NCBI GenBank assembly: GCA_963514095.1
Contig: OY741281.1
Coordinates: 6,688,154-6,752,153, forward strand
DNA: 64,000 nucleotides
Direction of reading: 5' to 3'
DNA from: Eutrigla gurnardus
Taxonomy: Eukaryota; Chordata; Actinopteri; Perciformes; Triglidae
Position numbers and translations under genes: made by a program
Notes under the pieces: model-generated
The model's database searches: none
Told to the model about the DNA's origin: nothing
The model's input: only the letters and a program-made list of their open reading frames with translations
Shown here: positions 1-11,928 of the stretch, piece after piece
How the letters are laid out: each line of letters opens with the position of its first letter
Numbering within the stretch: the first letter of the stretch is position 1

Positions 1-1326
1 AAACAGGTGAGTGGCCTCTGTGTACAAGGATGGGGAGGGACTCGGCAGGACCTGGTGGGGGGGGAATTACAGGTAAGTTTACAGAAAAAGAACATCTCCT
101 CTTATTGAAAACATAGCAAAGGAGAGGTTAACGTTTCATTGGTAAGGTATGGGAACGTTGCTTCCCTATGAAGCTTATATCATATAATAATACCGACAAC
201 TGCTGATAACATAACTCACTGATCACAGCATCTTATAATAGTTGTTATATATTATAACCTTTTTATAATGCAATACTATGTTATTATTCTAAGTGGCAAA
301 AATAGTGATTGTGACTATAAAGTATTATGATATTTGACCATTTAGTCATTATTAAATTCGAAATGTTTATTATTATTATTGTTATAAATAATTATGTAAT
401 TATATATGATTATACATAATTATACAGTGCTGTAAACAGATTATAATGCATTTTATACATGGCCAGTCAAAGGCAGTGCTACAAAGTTGTTCTGTTTGTT
501 TGATTTGAAAATGTAATAACGATGAGTTAAAGTACAAACAACAGTGTATGTAACACAACAAACAAGGCAGCAGTAACCTTCGCCCTGCCAGACTGCAGTA
601 GCCGCCTGAAGCCAGATTCTCTGTTCTGGTCGATGTTCAGCATGACCGTCCATCCACTGAAGGCCCCCTGAAAAACAGAAAAATATACTGAGCATACCTT
701 AACACTCAGGTTGTAGATAATACAGTATAAATGACAGTATTGAGGAGTGTTCTGTGTGTGTGTGTGTGTGTGTGTGTAAGTACCCCTTGGTCAGAGCGTC
801 CCTGCAGTCTTTTTCTCCAGCGCATGGCAGCTAATGCTAGTCTCTTCTGCTGGGAGGTGATGGAGGGCAACGCATCCAGGATGGAGCTACTGCCCCACTC
901 ATACTCATCCTCCTGGAACACACACAGATAAAGAGATGTTGTACATATACATATATGTGTATATATATATGTATATTATGTGGTAGTTACACAGATGTGT
1001 GAACCTTAAAACCCCTTTAACTGAACTTAAAAACATGGCTGTGTAGAACACTGTAGTTGGCTAGTAACGGAGAGGTCAAATACTTTTAGATGGACATAGC
1101 GAATGAAACCCTGGTGGTCAGTAAGAGGGACCCCAGAAGAAGAGAAACCCTCAGCTTCTGACCTGGATGAAGCGGTCCACAGAGCGGCAGGCCTCCAGGT
1201 ACGAGCGGTGCAGGATCCATTTGCCCGCTGCCATTGCTGCCAGGTACTTCTCGTTGCGCAGAGGAGTCCCTACGATGATGTGGGTGCAGCTGGGGTCGAA
1301 CGACTGCTTGTCCAGGACTACACCGC
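1..1326 (-). CDS. topbp1: topbp1 coding exons 22-25: BRCT7 and start of BRCT8
   Basis: Exons are 1326-1163, 912-784, 667-578 and 51-1 (partial), residues 1327-1471. BRCT7 reads SFDPSCTHIIVGTPLRNEKY and KWILHRSYLEAC. BRCT7-8 bind phosphorylated FANCJ/BACH1 and ATRIP-linked partners and support TopBP1 oligomerisation in mammals. The final exon was found from the match of VLPSPSPSLYTEATHLF to the human BRCT8 sequence and a polypyrimidine-AG acceptor at 52-53. It is cut by the window edge. The 129-nt exon 912-784 is an exact multiple of three and ends at a weak donor (GTACTT) next to a CA repeat. Confidence 0.92.
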
Positions 1327-4300
1327 CTACAATACCAAACAAATGGGGAAGAAAATAAATTCAATATTCTCTACCTAATCTGTAGTTATAGCACGACTCC
1401 TGCGGTATAATCCAAGTCTCATTTATCCAGTCGTATGCTCACTTGTTCCAAAACACTTAACCACATAAGCAGTCACACACTTCTCTTCCATGCAAATCCA
1501 AAGTGTTGGTAATTTTGTGGGTGAAGTATTCCTTTAATATTTCTCTTTGTAAATGTTTAATCTTGATTTAATATACAGTAGAAGTTTTAATAATAGTTCA
1601 ACTCTGATGAGCTCAAAACAGGAAATATTCCCAGAGCCTGGAGGTAGATCCTGCTTTTTAACCATCAGGGATTAGCTGCTCTGAGTTCAGGCCTATGATA
1701 TGCTGTGGAGGTTTTTTTTTTTTTTACTGCAGCATGATGAAACGCTGTTAAGACCCCTAATTAGGCGGAAGACTCACTGAGTTCCTCGATGAGGTGACTG
1801 TAATCAATGCGTTCCTGAGGGCTGAGGGAGGACAGCTGAAACCGAGGTGGCTGCTTTCCTTCCTCGCGCTCCTCCTGAGAGAAAGAACGAGCAACAAAAA
1901 TAGCGCGTTTGAAAGAGTCGGCCTACGGTTATATCACTGCGTCAACTTCTCGCTGTTAATGTAAATATGAATCTTCACCTGTGGCTCCGGTGCTACTGGG
2001 GGGTTGGCCAGAGGGAAGGCGATGCTGGGGGCTTTAGGAGTGAGGATGTCATGTTCCCGCTCCTCTGTCGGAGCCTCTGTGGCTCTCTGGCCCATGTGCT
2101 GATCGATGACATCACAAGCAGCTGGAGAGGATACAGTGATTACAGAGAAAGTCAGTTTTCTTCTTTTTCAGTTTTTTCCATTTGTATGTGTTAAATATTT
2201 ATTCCAGGAATATCAATTAATGACATGGAAAGCTTCTCCATTTACTGAATTTGATCGACTTTTTGAAAAAATACAGTACAGCTGCTTGAAATGCTGTACT
2301 GTACAAATTAGATTACTGTTCTGTCTATAATTGAAATACACTATAATACAGCACCTACTGTATATAACATTGTTTATTGTAATTCAAATTATAATTGAGC
2401 TAAAACCTGAACCAGTGTTGTGATTGAGTATCATGGGCTAGAAATAAATAAATGAAATATATAACTAATTTTCTGATCTGCAAATCTCCACTTAGTGAAC
2501 ACTTATCTTATAAATAGGCCACTTTTGACCAAACAGCGGGTGTAAGGGCTCCTGGTCTCTTACCCATCTCCACCAGCTCAGAGTCCGTCATGGAGTCCCT
2601 GAAGTGAGAGCTATTTTCTGCAGCAGCAGGAGGAGGAGGAGGCATGGGCTCAGAGTGTTGAGAGGGACTCCCAGGCCACTGTAAATTATCAGCCAGCTTG
2701 GCCCGCTCCTCCCTGGCTGTAGGGTCGTCCCAAACTATCTGTTCACTCTGAGACGGCTCTGTGTTTATGTCCAGAGCCGCTTCTCTGGACACCCTGAGAT
2801 CGAGACAGGATGAGGGGAATTTATTTGGATGGGGAAGTGTGTGTGACCCCACAAAAGCCAGACTAAGCCATTCTATTTGAATCTTCTCACCACGTGGCTT
2901 CCTTACCTCAGAGCTTCCAGAGTACGTCTGCTCCCGCAGCGTCCGACCCGACTCCCATCAGGTTTGTTGGGGTCCGAGTCGGCCCCTCCCGATCCCATCC
3001 TGCGGAGTCTGACCGAGGAACGCCTCCCCGTCGTCAGCTTGGTAGCGGACATGATCTCCTGGAGCTGCCTTTGCAGGGTCTCTCTCATTTCTAGAGTTTC
3101 GGAAATATCTGGAAACAAGACAGAAATCACTGACATGAATCCATTAAAATAAAAAAAGTTTATGTACACTTGGAAAAAGACCCTCACCACTTCCATCCGC
3201 AGCATCATTCAGCTCTTCTTGATCGACACTTCCATCACTTACACGGCGTCCTGGTGTGGCTTCTTCTGTGGCAACGTGTCCACACTGAGGGACATTTAAA
3301 CAGATTATTTTCTGCAGAACAGAATCCAATGTCTCACTTAACTTGGGACCTCTCTTGGGAGGTGGGCTTAGATATTTATTATTTACACCCACCGTGTCAT
3401 CAGTCACCTCGCTGACGTCTTTGATCTGGGTTCGTGTAAACGGAGGAGACCTCTGAGAGTTGTTGGGCACCTGGCTGAGGTTCAGGCTCATCTTGGGGTT
3501 GTAGGTGAAAGGATACAGAGACTCAGGGACGTGCCTCTGCTCCTCAGCACACTGCACAGGATGAGACGGCACATATCCACAAACAGAAGTTTATTTATCA
3601 CAAGAATTAATTAATGGCACAATGAGGAGGATAAACATAGCGGACACTCCAATCTCTCTGAAAAATAAGCACATCAAAGCTGTTTTTTATTTAAAATTCT
3701 GTTTTTATTGATGGGAAGATGATTATTCCCACCGGTGCCAAGTGAGAATTAGGACTAAAAACAGGACTAATTGCTTGTTTGCATTTGTTGTTTTGCACTT
3801 GAAACCATTGATTAGTCATTCGGCATAAAAAGAATTTGATATTTGATAGACTCACTCACTTTTCACAGACTCACTCAAAATGCTTTTTTAAACAAAATAT
3901 GATATATATATACATTTATCTCATTAAAAACTGAATATTTTGGGGATTTGAAAAACTTTAAAACATCACCGTAGGCTCTGTTAATATTTTGACTTAATGA
4001 TTAATTGATTAATTCGCAAAATAACCAAATAAACAATCACTAGTTCCCGTCGTAATTCGTGAAACAAATTATTAACTGCTCCACAGATTTGTATAATATC
4101 TACCTGTGCATTGCAGTTAAGAGTAAAAAACAAATTGAGTAACTTATATTTATATACTGAGAAACTTACAGCCTCCAGCCAGTACTGGGAGACCACATGC
4201 AGTCCTCTCTCCTTGACTCCTCTGTATTCCCGGGTGTTGTCCCCCACACGGCCCTGGTAGATGTAGTGCGTCACCGTTTCGTCACAAGCCCACCTAAAAA

Positions 4301-7300
4301 CAAGTTGATGAAGAGATGTTTGTCTTATTTGCATCCATAGAAATGAAAGAGAATGACTACTCTTTGTAGTGTACATTTAGGCACGTCTGGATTGTTATAT
4401 GGAAGAGTTTATAACCTGTGCTTTAATTGGAAGTTTGCAAAAATGTGATGGATACCTGAAGTCGGCACCAAGCGAGGCAGCGACGGCATTGAGTTCACCC
4501 TGCATTTTACTCAGCTTCTTTCCCACACAGATCACGACGCCAGTCAGAGGGGCGGCTTCTTTGTCTGGGACCTAACAAACACATTTCATAACACTTTTGT
4601 TTATATGTCAAGGGATAGACAGTATATACTCCTCTATCACATCATGTACACTTTCTCTTGTACTAAAAATAAGGTTTTGCAGTAATTGGGGTAAAGCTTT
4701 CTGGAATTATAGGTGATCCTCAATCACAGTTTTTGACTAATTAAGTGATTCTGAGATAAAAAAAACAAAAACAATATCAAGTATACAAACAGACATACTG
4801 TATTTTCATATATTGCAGTTTACCTCTTTCTCAGCCGGCTTGGTAAATTGGGGGCTAGCAGAGATGGCTTGCATATCTGAGGCACTACTTCGGCTGCTGT
4901 TAGCGATAGCCACCTTCAGGTTCCTGTTGATGACATCAGTCAGTGGGGTCTCCACTCTCTCTCCTGGTTTGGACATTCCCCCTGGAGTCTCCAATGCTCC
5001 TAGTGCATCCTTAATAAAAAGAAATAAAAAGATCTTTCAAATATCAGTGCACAATGTATTGCTACAAGCCTATAACAGCCTGTTTATTCTCAGTGGGTCC
5101 CGACCTTAACGTTGAAAGAGGGCCTGAACAGCTGGTCTCTGCTGAGGAAACGAGAGGGAGTGTCCAGCTGCAGGGAGGCCTCCTTCTGAAGGGGGTTCCT
5201 TCTGCTGCCCTCCTGGTTTTGTTTGGGGGTGCTGATGTCCTCTTTGGGTTTCATCTCGTCCAACATGGTGCGGAACACTTTGCTCTGGAAGCGACCCAAA
5301 TCCAGCGGGGTGACGGCCTTACCGCTCTGGAGACCCAGCAAAGCGATCTCTGGAGACAAGCGTGCTGGTGGAGGCATGGCTATCTTCTGGGAAGCACCCA
5401 CAAAACTCTCATCATCCCTCTCTGTAGGAGAAAAGAAAAAAAGATTGTCATCACACAGGAACTACCTACTCAGACACAACCTAAAATACACTACAGAATC
5501 ACAACCAACAACGTATAAAGCCATAAATATAAAATAAACATTTACTCATAAATGCCTCTCTGTAATTTATTTCTCTTTTCAGATAAGTTAGTGCATATAA
5601 AATAATATAATACAAAAAAAAAACCATAAAGGCTTTAATTAAGACATTTTTTCTAACCTGGTGACGGTGGACGGTCAATTAGACACCGCCCCTCCTCTGC
5701 CCTCTTGCCAGTCCGAGCAGACTCGAGTATCCAGTGCATGGTGACGGCTGGAAGCCCCCATTTCTTTGCTGCTTGGTACTTTGTGCCTTCGGGGCTCTGC
5801 AGCACCAGATGAGTGCTGGCCATCATTCGTTTCTTCTGGTTGGCCAGGCGCACAAAGTAATCTTGGACACTGCAGGAGAGGAGAGAGGAAAATATTTAAC
5901 ATAGAGAAATTGTCTGGCGTGTTTTGCGTAATCTGATCGGCATTTAAAGATAATTGTTGAGCAATCGATCATGTCCTGTAGAGCAGCATGCGTGGTCAGA
6001 GTACAATGTAACCATACTCGGCTCCAAGGTGTTTGGCCAGCTCCACCAGAGACTCCCTCTCTGCTCCCGTGAACTGGCTGACGGAGAGAACGCAGTCTTT
6101 GAGAGGGAAACGTCCCTCCATCAGAGGAACGGGTGTGAACAAAGGGTTGGAAGACAGCTGCAGAACACACTCCTTCTCCACACACATAGCCTGAGAATTA
6201 ACAAGAGTCAAACAGGTTGACAATCAACGGATGGCACTGATATCCCACCCTCCAGCCTACGCAGATCAAATTAAAGTATTACTATGATCTTACCAGCCAG
6301 GTATCTGTGACCACTTCCTCCACCGTGGCCTCCACTGGACAGCCCAACAGGGGGACCACTGCATAGTCTGCCACAACACGTGTACGGCCCATCAGCATCC
6401 TGCCTCCATTTTCTTTTACCAGTAGAGAGAGCTGAGCCTCTGCTTCAGCACCAAAGCCCACGAGGAGGAAACATCTCCCAAAAAACAGGCCTGCCTCGCT
6501 GGCTTCATGCAGGGTGGAGTCTGGCTCCGGTCCTCTGGTGTGGTTGGGTGCCCAAGGCTCAGCCAGTGTACTGATGGACTTCCTACTGTCGCCCTCCGTA
6601 AGTGGGGGCATCTCCACTGGAAGAAAAAAGGAAGATTAGAAGGTGCAATGTACCTCAATAAATGTTTTGGTGTTCAATTAAACACCAGACACTTACCTAC
6701 TGTAGGGTCATCATCCATGTACTGGGAGAGCAGATCTTCCTCTGCTCTAATTTGCCTGGGAGTGCTAGGACTGGCTGCAGGGGGACCAGCTGAATGCCGG
6801 GGGATGGGAGTGTGAAGGGCAGCCACAGAAACAGCAGCCGGAGCCGGCGGCAGACAGCCAGGGTGGAGGTAACTGGCTTCTGGGAGAAGACTGCCTTTGT
6901 TGAAACTGTCCAGCAGCCACTGCACTGTTACTACATGGGGCCTTGGGAAGTAACATACGGATATACCATCAACTCAACGATTTAATATACTGTAAACATC
7001 TTAAATTGTACTCTCTTTCAAAGGTTAAAATGTACTTTAAGTGATGATGCATTAATTTTAACTAATAACCGTTGCATTTCAGACCTGTGTGTTGCTTTGG
7101 ACAGAAAATTCTTGAGTTCCTGGTCCAGCTCTCCCATGACCACATGCGAGAGTTCCTCGCTGGGCTGGTTGAAACGCAGACCTCCTGCAGCGTTCACAAG
7201 ACGCCGCAGCTTCTCCACTTTCTTCCCTGGCAGGCCACACAGATACAGCTGCACAAACACATTTAACAAAAACTCAGCATTGTCTTTCAAGACCAAAACA

Positions 7301-9557
7301 CGGAAAAGTAAAAACTCCACTCGACATTTTTTGTCCTTTTGTTTACCTTACAGCCATCCAGTATATCATCAGCTGGGCAGACAGTGAGATCCAGACTATC
7401 TATGGGGTCTGGAGCGTCCAGGCGGCTGATGGTGCCGTTGGTGAGGGCCGTGTCATTTATTGTCATGCTAGCATTCACAGAGATGTGGCTCAGGCCCAAC
7501 AAAGAAGGACCTTCTGGAGCAAAAAAAAAACACGATTCTTCATTATAATATGTTACAAACACATATTTGGGTAGAAAACAAACAAGGGCACTATCAGTAT
7601 GCGGCTCACCCTCCTTCTTGCTGGTGCCGGTGGGAGTGGAAGTGTGCTGTCGAGTGGTCTTTGATGCGTTGCGCTTCACAATGTACCTGCTCTCGTCTTG
7701 ACAAAAGCCCTTTTCTATGCTGTCAAACAGCCAGTGCAGAGACACACAATACACATTCCACTTCCTTGCACACTCGTACTTCTGACCTGCAAACAAATCG
7801 AATACTTACAAACAATACGCGTGGCAATAACGGTCACACATCCAATATAGCTGCAGTGAAAAATGTTACTACAAAGACAGGATCTTAAATTCCATTCCAC
7901 TGTCTTGTTTTCCATCGACTTACCTGTTGGCTCACTAACGATGAGATGTGTACACTCGTTCATTTTGAGCTGACCGGTGTAGTTGGCTCCATGCTGATCA
8001 CAGAGCCGCTGCACCTCTTTACGCTCGGTGCTGGAGAGGCCCGTCACACAAATAGTGCAGCCACGCAGCACCGGGCACAGAAAGTCCTCAGTGGGTAGAT
8101 CTGTATACCTGAAAAGACTGAAAGAGGACATCATTCTTTTAAATAAATACTGCATGAAAGAGTTTATTTAGCCAAGCAAACTTCACAAAACCCAGCATGT
8201 ACCTTTCTACAGTAGACGTCAATTGAACTGAAATGACATACCTGTCCTGAGATTTCTCCCAGCAGGCTTTGACCCATGAGGGCAGCAGGATGGGTTTACC
8301 CAAGCTCGCAGCTACCAGGTATTTCTTGCTGCCAACCTCTCCGGCAATCAGGTGTGTGACAGATACATTCAGATCAAGATAGACCCGTCCACCCATGAGT
8401 TGCACCAGATCCATCACCTCTGTCTGCAGAGTGACAAAAACAAACACAGACACTTTGCTGTGAATTTTTGACTCTTAACCCCCTATGGATTAGATTCATT
8501 GTGCACTACATTACACATTTGGTATGTATTTAGGCATGTACATCGAGATACAATCAGGATCAGCCCCTTTCATATGAATGGTTCTTTTCAGACATTCACT
8601 ATTATGTGTAAACAAATGTATGCATGCACTGAAAAGTATGTCTTTGATTGTGCCCTGTGATTTCATAACAATGCTTAAGACTGCATTCATTAACATGTCA
8701 TAAACTTGATGTTTTCTACATCTCTATTCTGCGTTCCCTAAAATTATACAAAAAAAAAAATCCATGTTCACATCACCTACAACAACACCCCACTTGTTGT
8801 TGTAGGAGCACATATCCCCTCCTTGATATATATCTGCATAACATCACTCAGATTTTATCAGCAATGTTTATGATATCCGTGCCAATTATAGCTACATGGT
8901 TTATGTCATTAAAACACTTGAAGACGCCTTTGGCATTTATCAGATTGTTGAGTTTTATAAGGAGCAGCGATCTGCAAAGCATCAGACGCAGTGATCTTAC
9001 CCGCATTGCTTTATCCAGGCTGGTGCAGGAAATAGTGATGTCCGCCATGGCCATGTTATAGACCGGCTGCTCTGCTTTAGGGACACAATGCTGCTGCTGC
9101 AGGCAGTACAACACCACCAGCGGACTCACCACTCGGCAGCCAAGCTACAAAATAACAGAGAGTGAGAAAGGGAAGAATTACTCTCCATTGCTATGAAACT
9201 CAGGATTTTGATGCATCATTTGTGGAGTTAGACCTTTTTGCAGTGCAGAAAGGCCGGGGTGGTGAAGCTGTTGAAGACAAAAAGAGACTTGTCCTTCTGG
9301 TCCATCTGTAAGACAGCATCTTCATCGATGTTTTTCAAGTACTTGTCAGACTGCAGCTCCAAAATGGCCTGTGAAAACACGAGACAACCATGACAATCCA
9401 CTGAAACAAAGGGTCAGTTGAGCAGTTGAGAACATGTAATCCTCTGTAAAAGATATGATAAGGTACGAACCTCATAAGCCTTGACGGCATACTCGTTTTT
9501 TCGTCCATTACTTTCCACAAACTTCACAATGAAGCCTTCCTTGTCTCCTTTTGACAT
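1..9557 (-). CDS. topbp1: DNA topoisomerase II-binding protein 1 (partial: C-terminus beyond left edge)
   Basis: TopBP1 is a nuclear scaffold of BRCT repeats that loads replication factors and activates ATR at damaged or stalled forks. Twenty-five coding exons were joined by hand on the minus strand, from the ATG at 9557-9555 to a partial exon at 51-1. They give 1,471 codons with no stop or frameshift; the human protein is about 1,522 residues, so roughly the last 50-100 residues lie outside the window. The start was chosen because the first residues (MSKGDKEGFIVKFV) match the vertebrate N-terminus and an in-frame acceptor lies 6 bases upstream. All BRCT blocks from BRCT0 to the start of BRCT8 are seen, and so is the ATR-activating domain with its tryptophan. 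All junctions are GT-AG. Exon groups and domains are given in the next entries. Identification is by recognised sequence, not by a search. Confidence 0.96.
753..777. repeat. (TG)n microsatellite next to topbp1 exon 912-784
   Basis: Twelve TG units lie a few bases downstream of the 5' splice site at 783 on the transcribed strand, where they read as a CA repeat in the RNA. See findings. Confidence 0.97.
1490..1536. repeat. possible fragment of a dispersed fish repeat in a topbp1 intron
   Basis: The stretch ends in GTGAAGTATTCCTTTAA, which resembles the terminal end of miniature elements frequent in teleosts. No second end or target duplication was found. It sits in the intron between 1327 and 1777; the rest of that intron has a poly-T run near 1713-1724 and nothing else. 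Confidence 0.25.
1778..2793 (-). CDS. topbp1: topbp1 coding exons 19-21: ATR-activating domain
   Basis: Exons are 2793-2564, 2121-1979 and 1874-1778, about residues 1170-1326. This is the ATR-activating domain, which stimulates the ATR-ATRIP kinase. The signature IVWDDPTAREERAKL is present; its Trp (about residue 1191 in this model) corresponds to human Trp1145, which is required for ATR activation by established work. A run of five prolines follows. The segment SIAFPLANPPVAPEPQ and then LSSLSPQERIDYSHL lead into BRCT7. The intron 1980-2120 is short. The intron 2122-2563 is AT-rich and otherwise featureless. Confidence 0.94.
2907..4571 (-). CDS. topbp1: topbp1 coding exons 15-18: BRCT6 and linker
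   Basis: Exons are 4571-4456, 4293-4170, 3551-3188 and 3108-2907, about residues 902-1170. BRCT6 starts at GVVICVGKKLSK and ends at VVSQYWLEAC, with the usual GxT-less acidic pocket seen in the family. Exon 3551-3188 (121 codons) and the next one form a disordered stretch rich in Ser, Thr and acidic residues. A coiled-coil-like piece (LEMRETLQRQLQEIM) follows, and then basic RRSSVRLRR. The intron between 4170 and 3551 (618 bp) is AT-rich and shows nothing recognisable. Confidence 0.92.
4824..6190 (-). CDS. topbp1: topbp1 coding exons 11-14: BRCT5 and linker
   Basis: Exons are 6190-6013, 5861-5658, 5421-5105 and 5009-4824, about residues 607-901. BRCT5 binds phospho-BLM and phospho-MDC1 in mammals; the lysine context EGTKYQAAKKW (human Lys704 region) is present, followed by PAVTMHWILE. 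The 6013/5861 junction is the weak point of the model. The downstream reading continues through VQDYFVR up to an AG that would need a phase-2 donor, and none with GT exists. The only in-frame GT-AG pair found skips two residues (see findings). The linker exons carry SP/TP sites and look disordered. Confidence 0.87.
6294..7786 (-). CDS. topbp1: topbp1 coding exons 6-10: linker, BRCT3 and BRCT4
   Basis: Exons are 7786-7610, 7513-7347, 7248-7085, 6941-6697 and 6616-6294, covering about residues 248-606. The first of these finishes BRCT2 (the WLFDSIEKGF helix with its conserved Trp). BRCT3 spans about 350-440 with LYLCGLPGKK at its first strand and VTVQWLLDSF at its last helix. A Pro/Ala-rich, poorly conserved linker follows. 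BRCT4 starts at CFLLVGFG and ends at VTDTWL. All frames join without a break. Confidence 0.92.
7924..9557 (-). CDS. topbp1: topbp1 coding exons 1-5: BRCT0, BRCT1 and BRCT2
   Basis: Exons are 9557-9471, 9368-9234, 9144-9001, 8423-8242 and 8117-7924, covering residues 1-248. They hold the N-terminal BRCT triplet. This unit reads phosphopeptides on partners such as RAD9 and the TRESLIN/Sld3 homologue in the human protein. The phosphate-contacting lysine contexts are kept: GSKKYLVA in BRCT1 and GQLKMNECTHL in BRCT2 (human Lys155 and Lys250 by family knowledge). The acceptor of the last exon has two candidates; the upstream one (exon start 8117) gives the better match, SLFRYTDL. Confidence 0.94.
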
Positions 9558-10120
9558 GGTCAACTGAATGAGAACCAGTGAAAAGACATATATAATGACA
9601 TTAGCTCGAGTTAGCAACAATGTTAGCCTCTGAGACGACAACAAATATCATCAGCGAGGATATGCTATGACTGAACATCTTTTTAATACTAAACCGGCTA
9701 TAGCTTGGTACATTATAAGTAGCTATAAAACATTATCCTACTAGCTAACGTTAACGTCAAAATAGTCATTCACGTTCAGTGATCTGATGGCAACTTACCA
9801 CTTCTTGACGGACTGTCAGGAAAATAAAGTGCTTAATATGAATGCTAACAAGTCATTGGGAACTAGATTAGCGTCAGTACGGCTTGTCAACAAAATATCC
9901 TCGACATATAACAGTTTATCTAACGCTGCCGTCCGTTTAAACAGAGCCCGGCTAACTCAACGTTACGTATAAGCAACTAAGTTAACATAAATACTTTAAA
10001 ACATTCGTATTTATATAATCATAAATAAACAGTCTCTATATTATTTAGGAAACTATACATGTTGTAATAACGCAATGATAATAGCTAGGCAAAATTAAAA
10101 TATCAGCTTTGTTGTTGTTA
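9558..10120 (-). other. topbp1: topbp1 5' UTR: non-coding exon 1 and intron 1
   Basis: A strong donor (TG|GTAAGTT) on the minus strand ends a non-coding exon at 9799. An acceptor after a pyrimidine tract (ttctcattcag) sits at 9564, six bases before the ATG. The inferred intron is 9798-9564. The 5' end of exon 1 is unknown; the E2F/ETS block at 10121-10145 suggests it lies near 10.05-10.12 kb. There is no direct evidence of transcription. Confidence 0.55.
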
Positions 10121-10145
10121 TTCGCGCCAACGGCGTAACTTCCGG
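10121..10145 (-). promoter_or_regulatory. topbp1: topbp1 promoter: E2F and ETS motifs
   Basis: Read on the minus strand, CCGGAAGT (10145-10138) is an ETS/GABP core. Eight bases further, TTGGCGCGAA (10130-10121) is a near-perfect E2F site. The pair lies about 330 bp upstream of the exon 1 donor. E2F control fits a replication/checkpoint gene. The motifs are seen; binding is inferred. Confidence 0.6.
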
Positions 10146-10899
10146 TGTTACCTTCTAATGATACCGTATGGAGTCGGACTCCAGTGTTGAAAAGTTCCGA
10201 ATCATTTACATTACGTTAATCTAAATTAAGCGTCTACATTATATAATCAAGGTATGGGTGTGATTGGAATGTGCACTAGAAATAAAATCATACAATTATA
10301 TATTTGTTTAAACGAAAATATGAGCATAATAATACTAATATTGTTCTAATCAACAGCTTTAGCATAAATGTGGTGAATTATCCCAGGTTTATGAAGATAC
10401 CAGGATCTATAAAACCTTCATAATAATAATAATATCCCTTATTTACATAGCACTTTGTAATGTCAATACAGGATCCAGCTGGAAGTCCATTTCTATCCAG
10501 AATTCATGGTTTTAAAAAGGTAAGATACTTTTGTAATGTGATGGAATTCAGAGATTTGTGTCTATCAAATAAATATGTAGTCAGCCAGTCTTCCTCAGCA
10601 GAATATATACATAGTTAACAAAATATATGCTTCAAGAGTACTTGTCATGTTTCTAAACGTCCTTGCAACTCGTAAAGCCTACACTCAACCTCTAATTACT
10701 GTTAAAGTTTGAGTAAAATTAAATGTCTTTATTAGCATGTAAGTATGAAATATTTATTTATTTAATTCTAAGCAAATCTTCATGTTGCAGGCCGTAGTAA
10801 TCGTCATACATGAGCGAAGAAACAGGTCATTCTGTTTTTATATCCGTTACTTCGACAAACACAATGGTAAATACAAAAGAACAACACTGTGGGTTCCCT
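10146..10899. other. spacer between topbp1 promoter and dnajc13 3' end
   Basis: About 750 bp of AT-rich DNA with no recognisable gene. It has a short run of AAT repeats near 10422 followed by a stretch resembling the 'TTTATTTATATAGCAC' core common in fish repeats, too short to classify. Several TTTATT strings could serve as minus-strand polyadenylation signals. Confidence 0.5.
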
Positions 10900-11928
10900 T
10901 TTATTCTTAAAATTTTATGTACAAGTGCGACTGATTTATTTTTTTTAATGTACATTCAATATAGAAAGTTTATATACGTAATATTACATTGACATTTCAC
11001 AAATTGCACTAGTCTTTCACATAGATTCCGTATCAGTCAACATCATTCGTCATGTCTTAGCAGAAGCTCATTTCTGGTGGTTATTTTTCACTTATAAATA
11101 TTCTAGTGCTTCTTGCATTCTGGGGGGAGAATTACTTTAAAAAAAACACGTGTGAGGCAGAAAGGGTAGCCATCAAAGAGACAACAGAATGAACTGTGAA
11201 TTAAGTTCAGAGGAATAAGAGGCTGGACATTTGGAGAGCAGATCGGTGTCAGAACTTTGAAAGGGTGCATCGAACTAGACCTGACCAAACCAGACAAGAG
11301 GTCAGCATCACTCCGAGGGTTCAAGTGACATTTTCTGATGGAGAAACGGATAACTGTCAAGTTTTCACTCGATCATTTCAATATATAGACTAGTAAATGA
11401 TGTGTTCATGTAAGAGGTGGATAGGTCCTGTGCACAAACGTGTCACAAACAAGGCCTCTGTTTAGAATTTAGTGTAAGTGTAGCCAATCCGGATGACAGA
11501 AAGGAATAGATAATAGAGAACAGACAGTTAACCTATAACACAACTCAGTCTTTCAATGTCTTTCTCATGAAAAAAAAACAAAAAAAAACAAAATCTAGAG
11601 TAAAAAATATATCCATACAAAAAGTAAACTCTTCTGTGTGTCATTGGAAGAAATAAGAAAAGTATCACGGAAACAAAACAAATGTGGTCATCGGTTAAAA
11701 CAATTTCAAAGTGTTTATGAAGACTTGAGTGCCATTTGTAAGGGGAGACGAGAGTGACACTGGAGGAGGTGTTGCAGAGATTTTGGTGACGATCAATGAC
11801 GGCCCGCTCCTCCTCCGGCTTTCGTTCTCTCCTTCCCCTCGTCTGGGAGCCGGACAGTCCCTCTCTGAGCTGCGGCCGTGAAGCTGCAGGGCAGTCTGGG
11901 TGCCTGAGCGTGACTGTGAATGTGTCCA
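10900..11928 (-). other. dnajc13: dnajc13 3' UTR (end uncertain)
   Basis: The stop codon is at 11931-11929, and the downstream sequence on the minus strand has no ORF continuing the gene. Minus-strand AATAAA candidates lie at 10940-10935 and 10905-10900, so the UTR is probably about 1 kb. A run of A and C (11571-11592) and AT-rich stretches are the only visible content. The exact cleavage site is inferred. Confidence 0.45.

Noticed and set aside
8105..8118. alternative topbp1 acceptor just before the RYTDL codons
   Set aside because: It keeps the frame, but drops three residues that align with the human protein; the upstream acceptor fits better.
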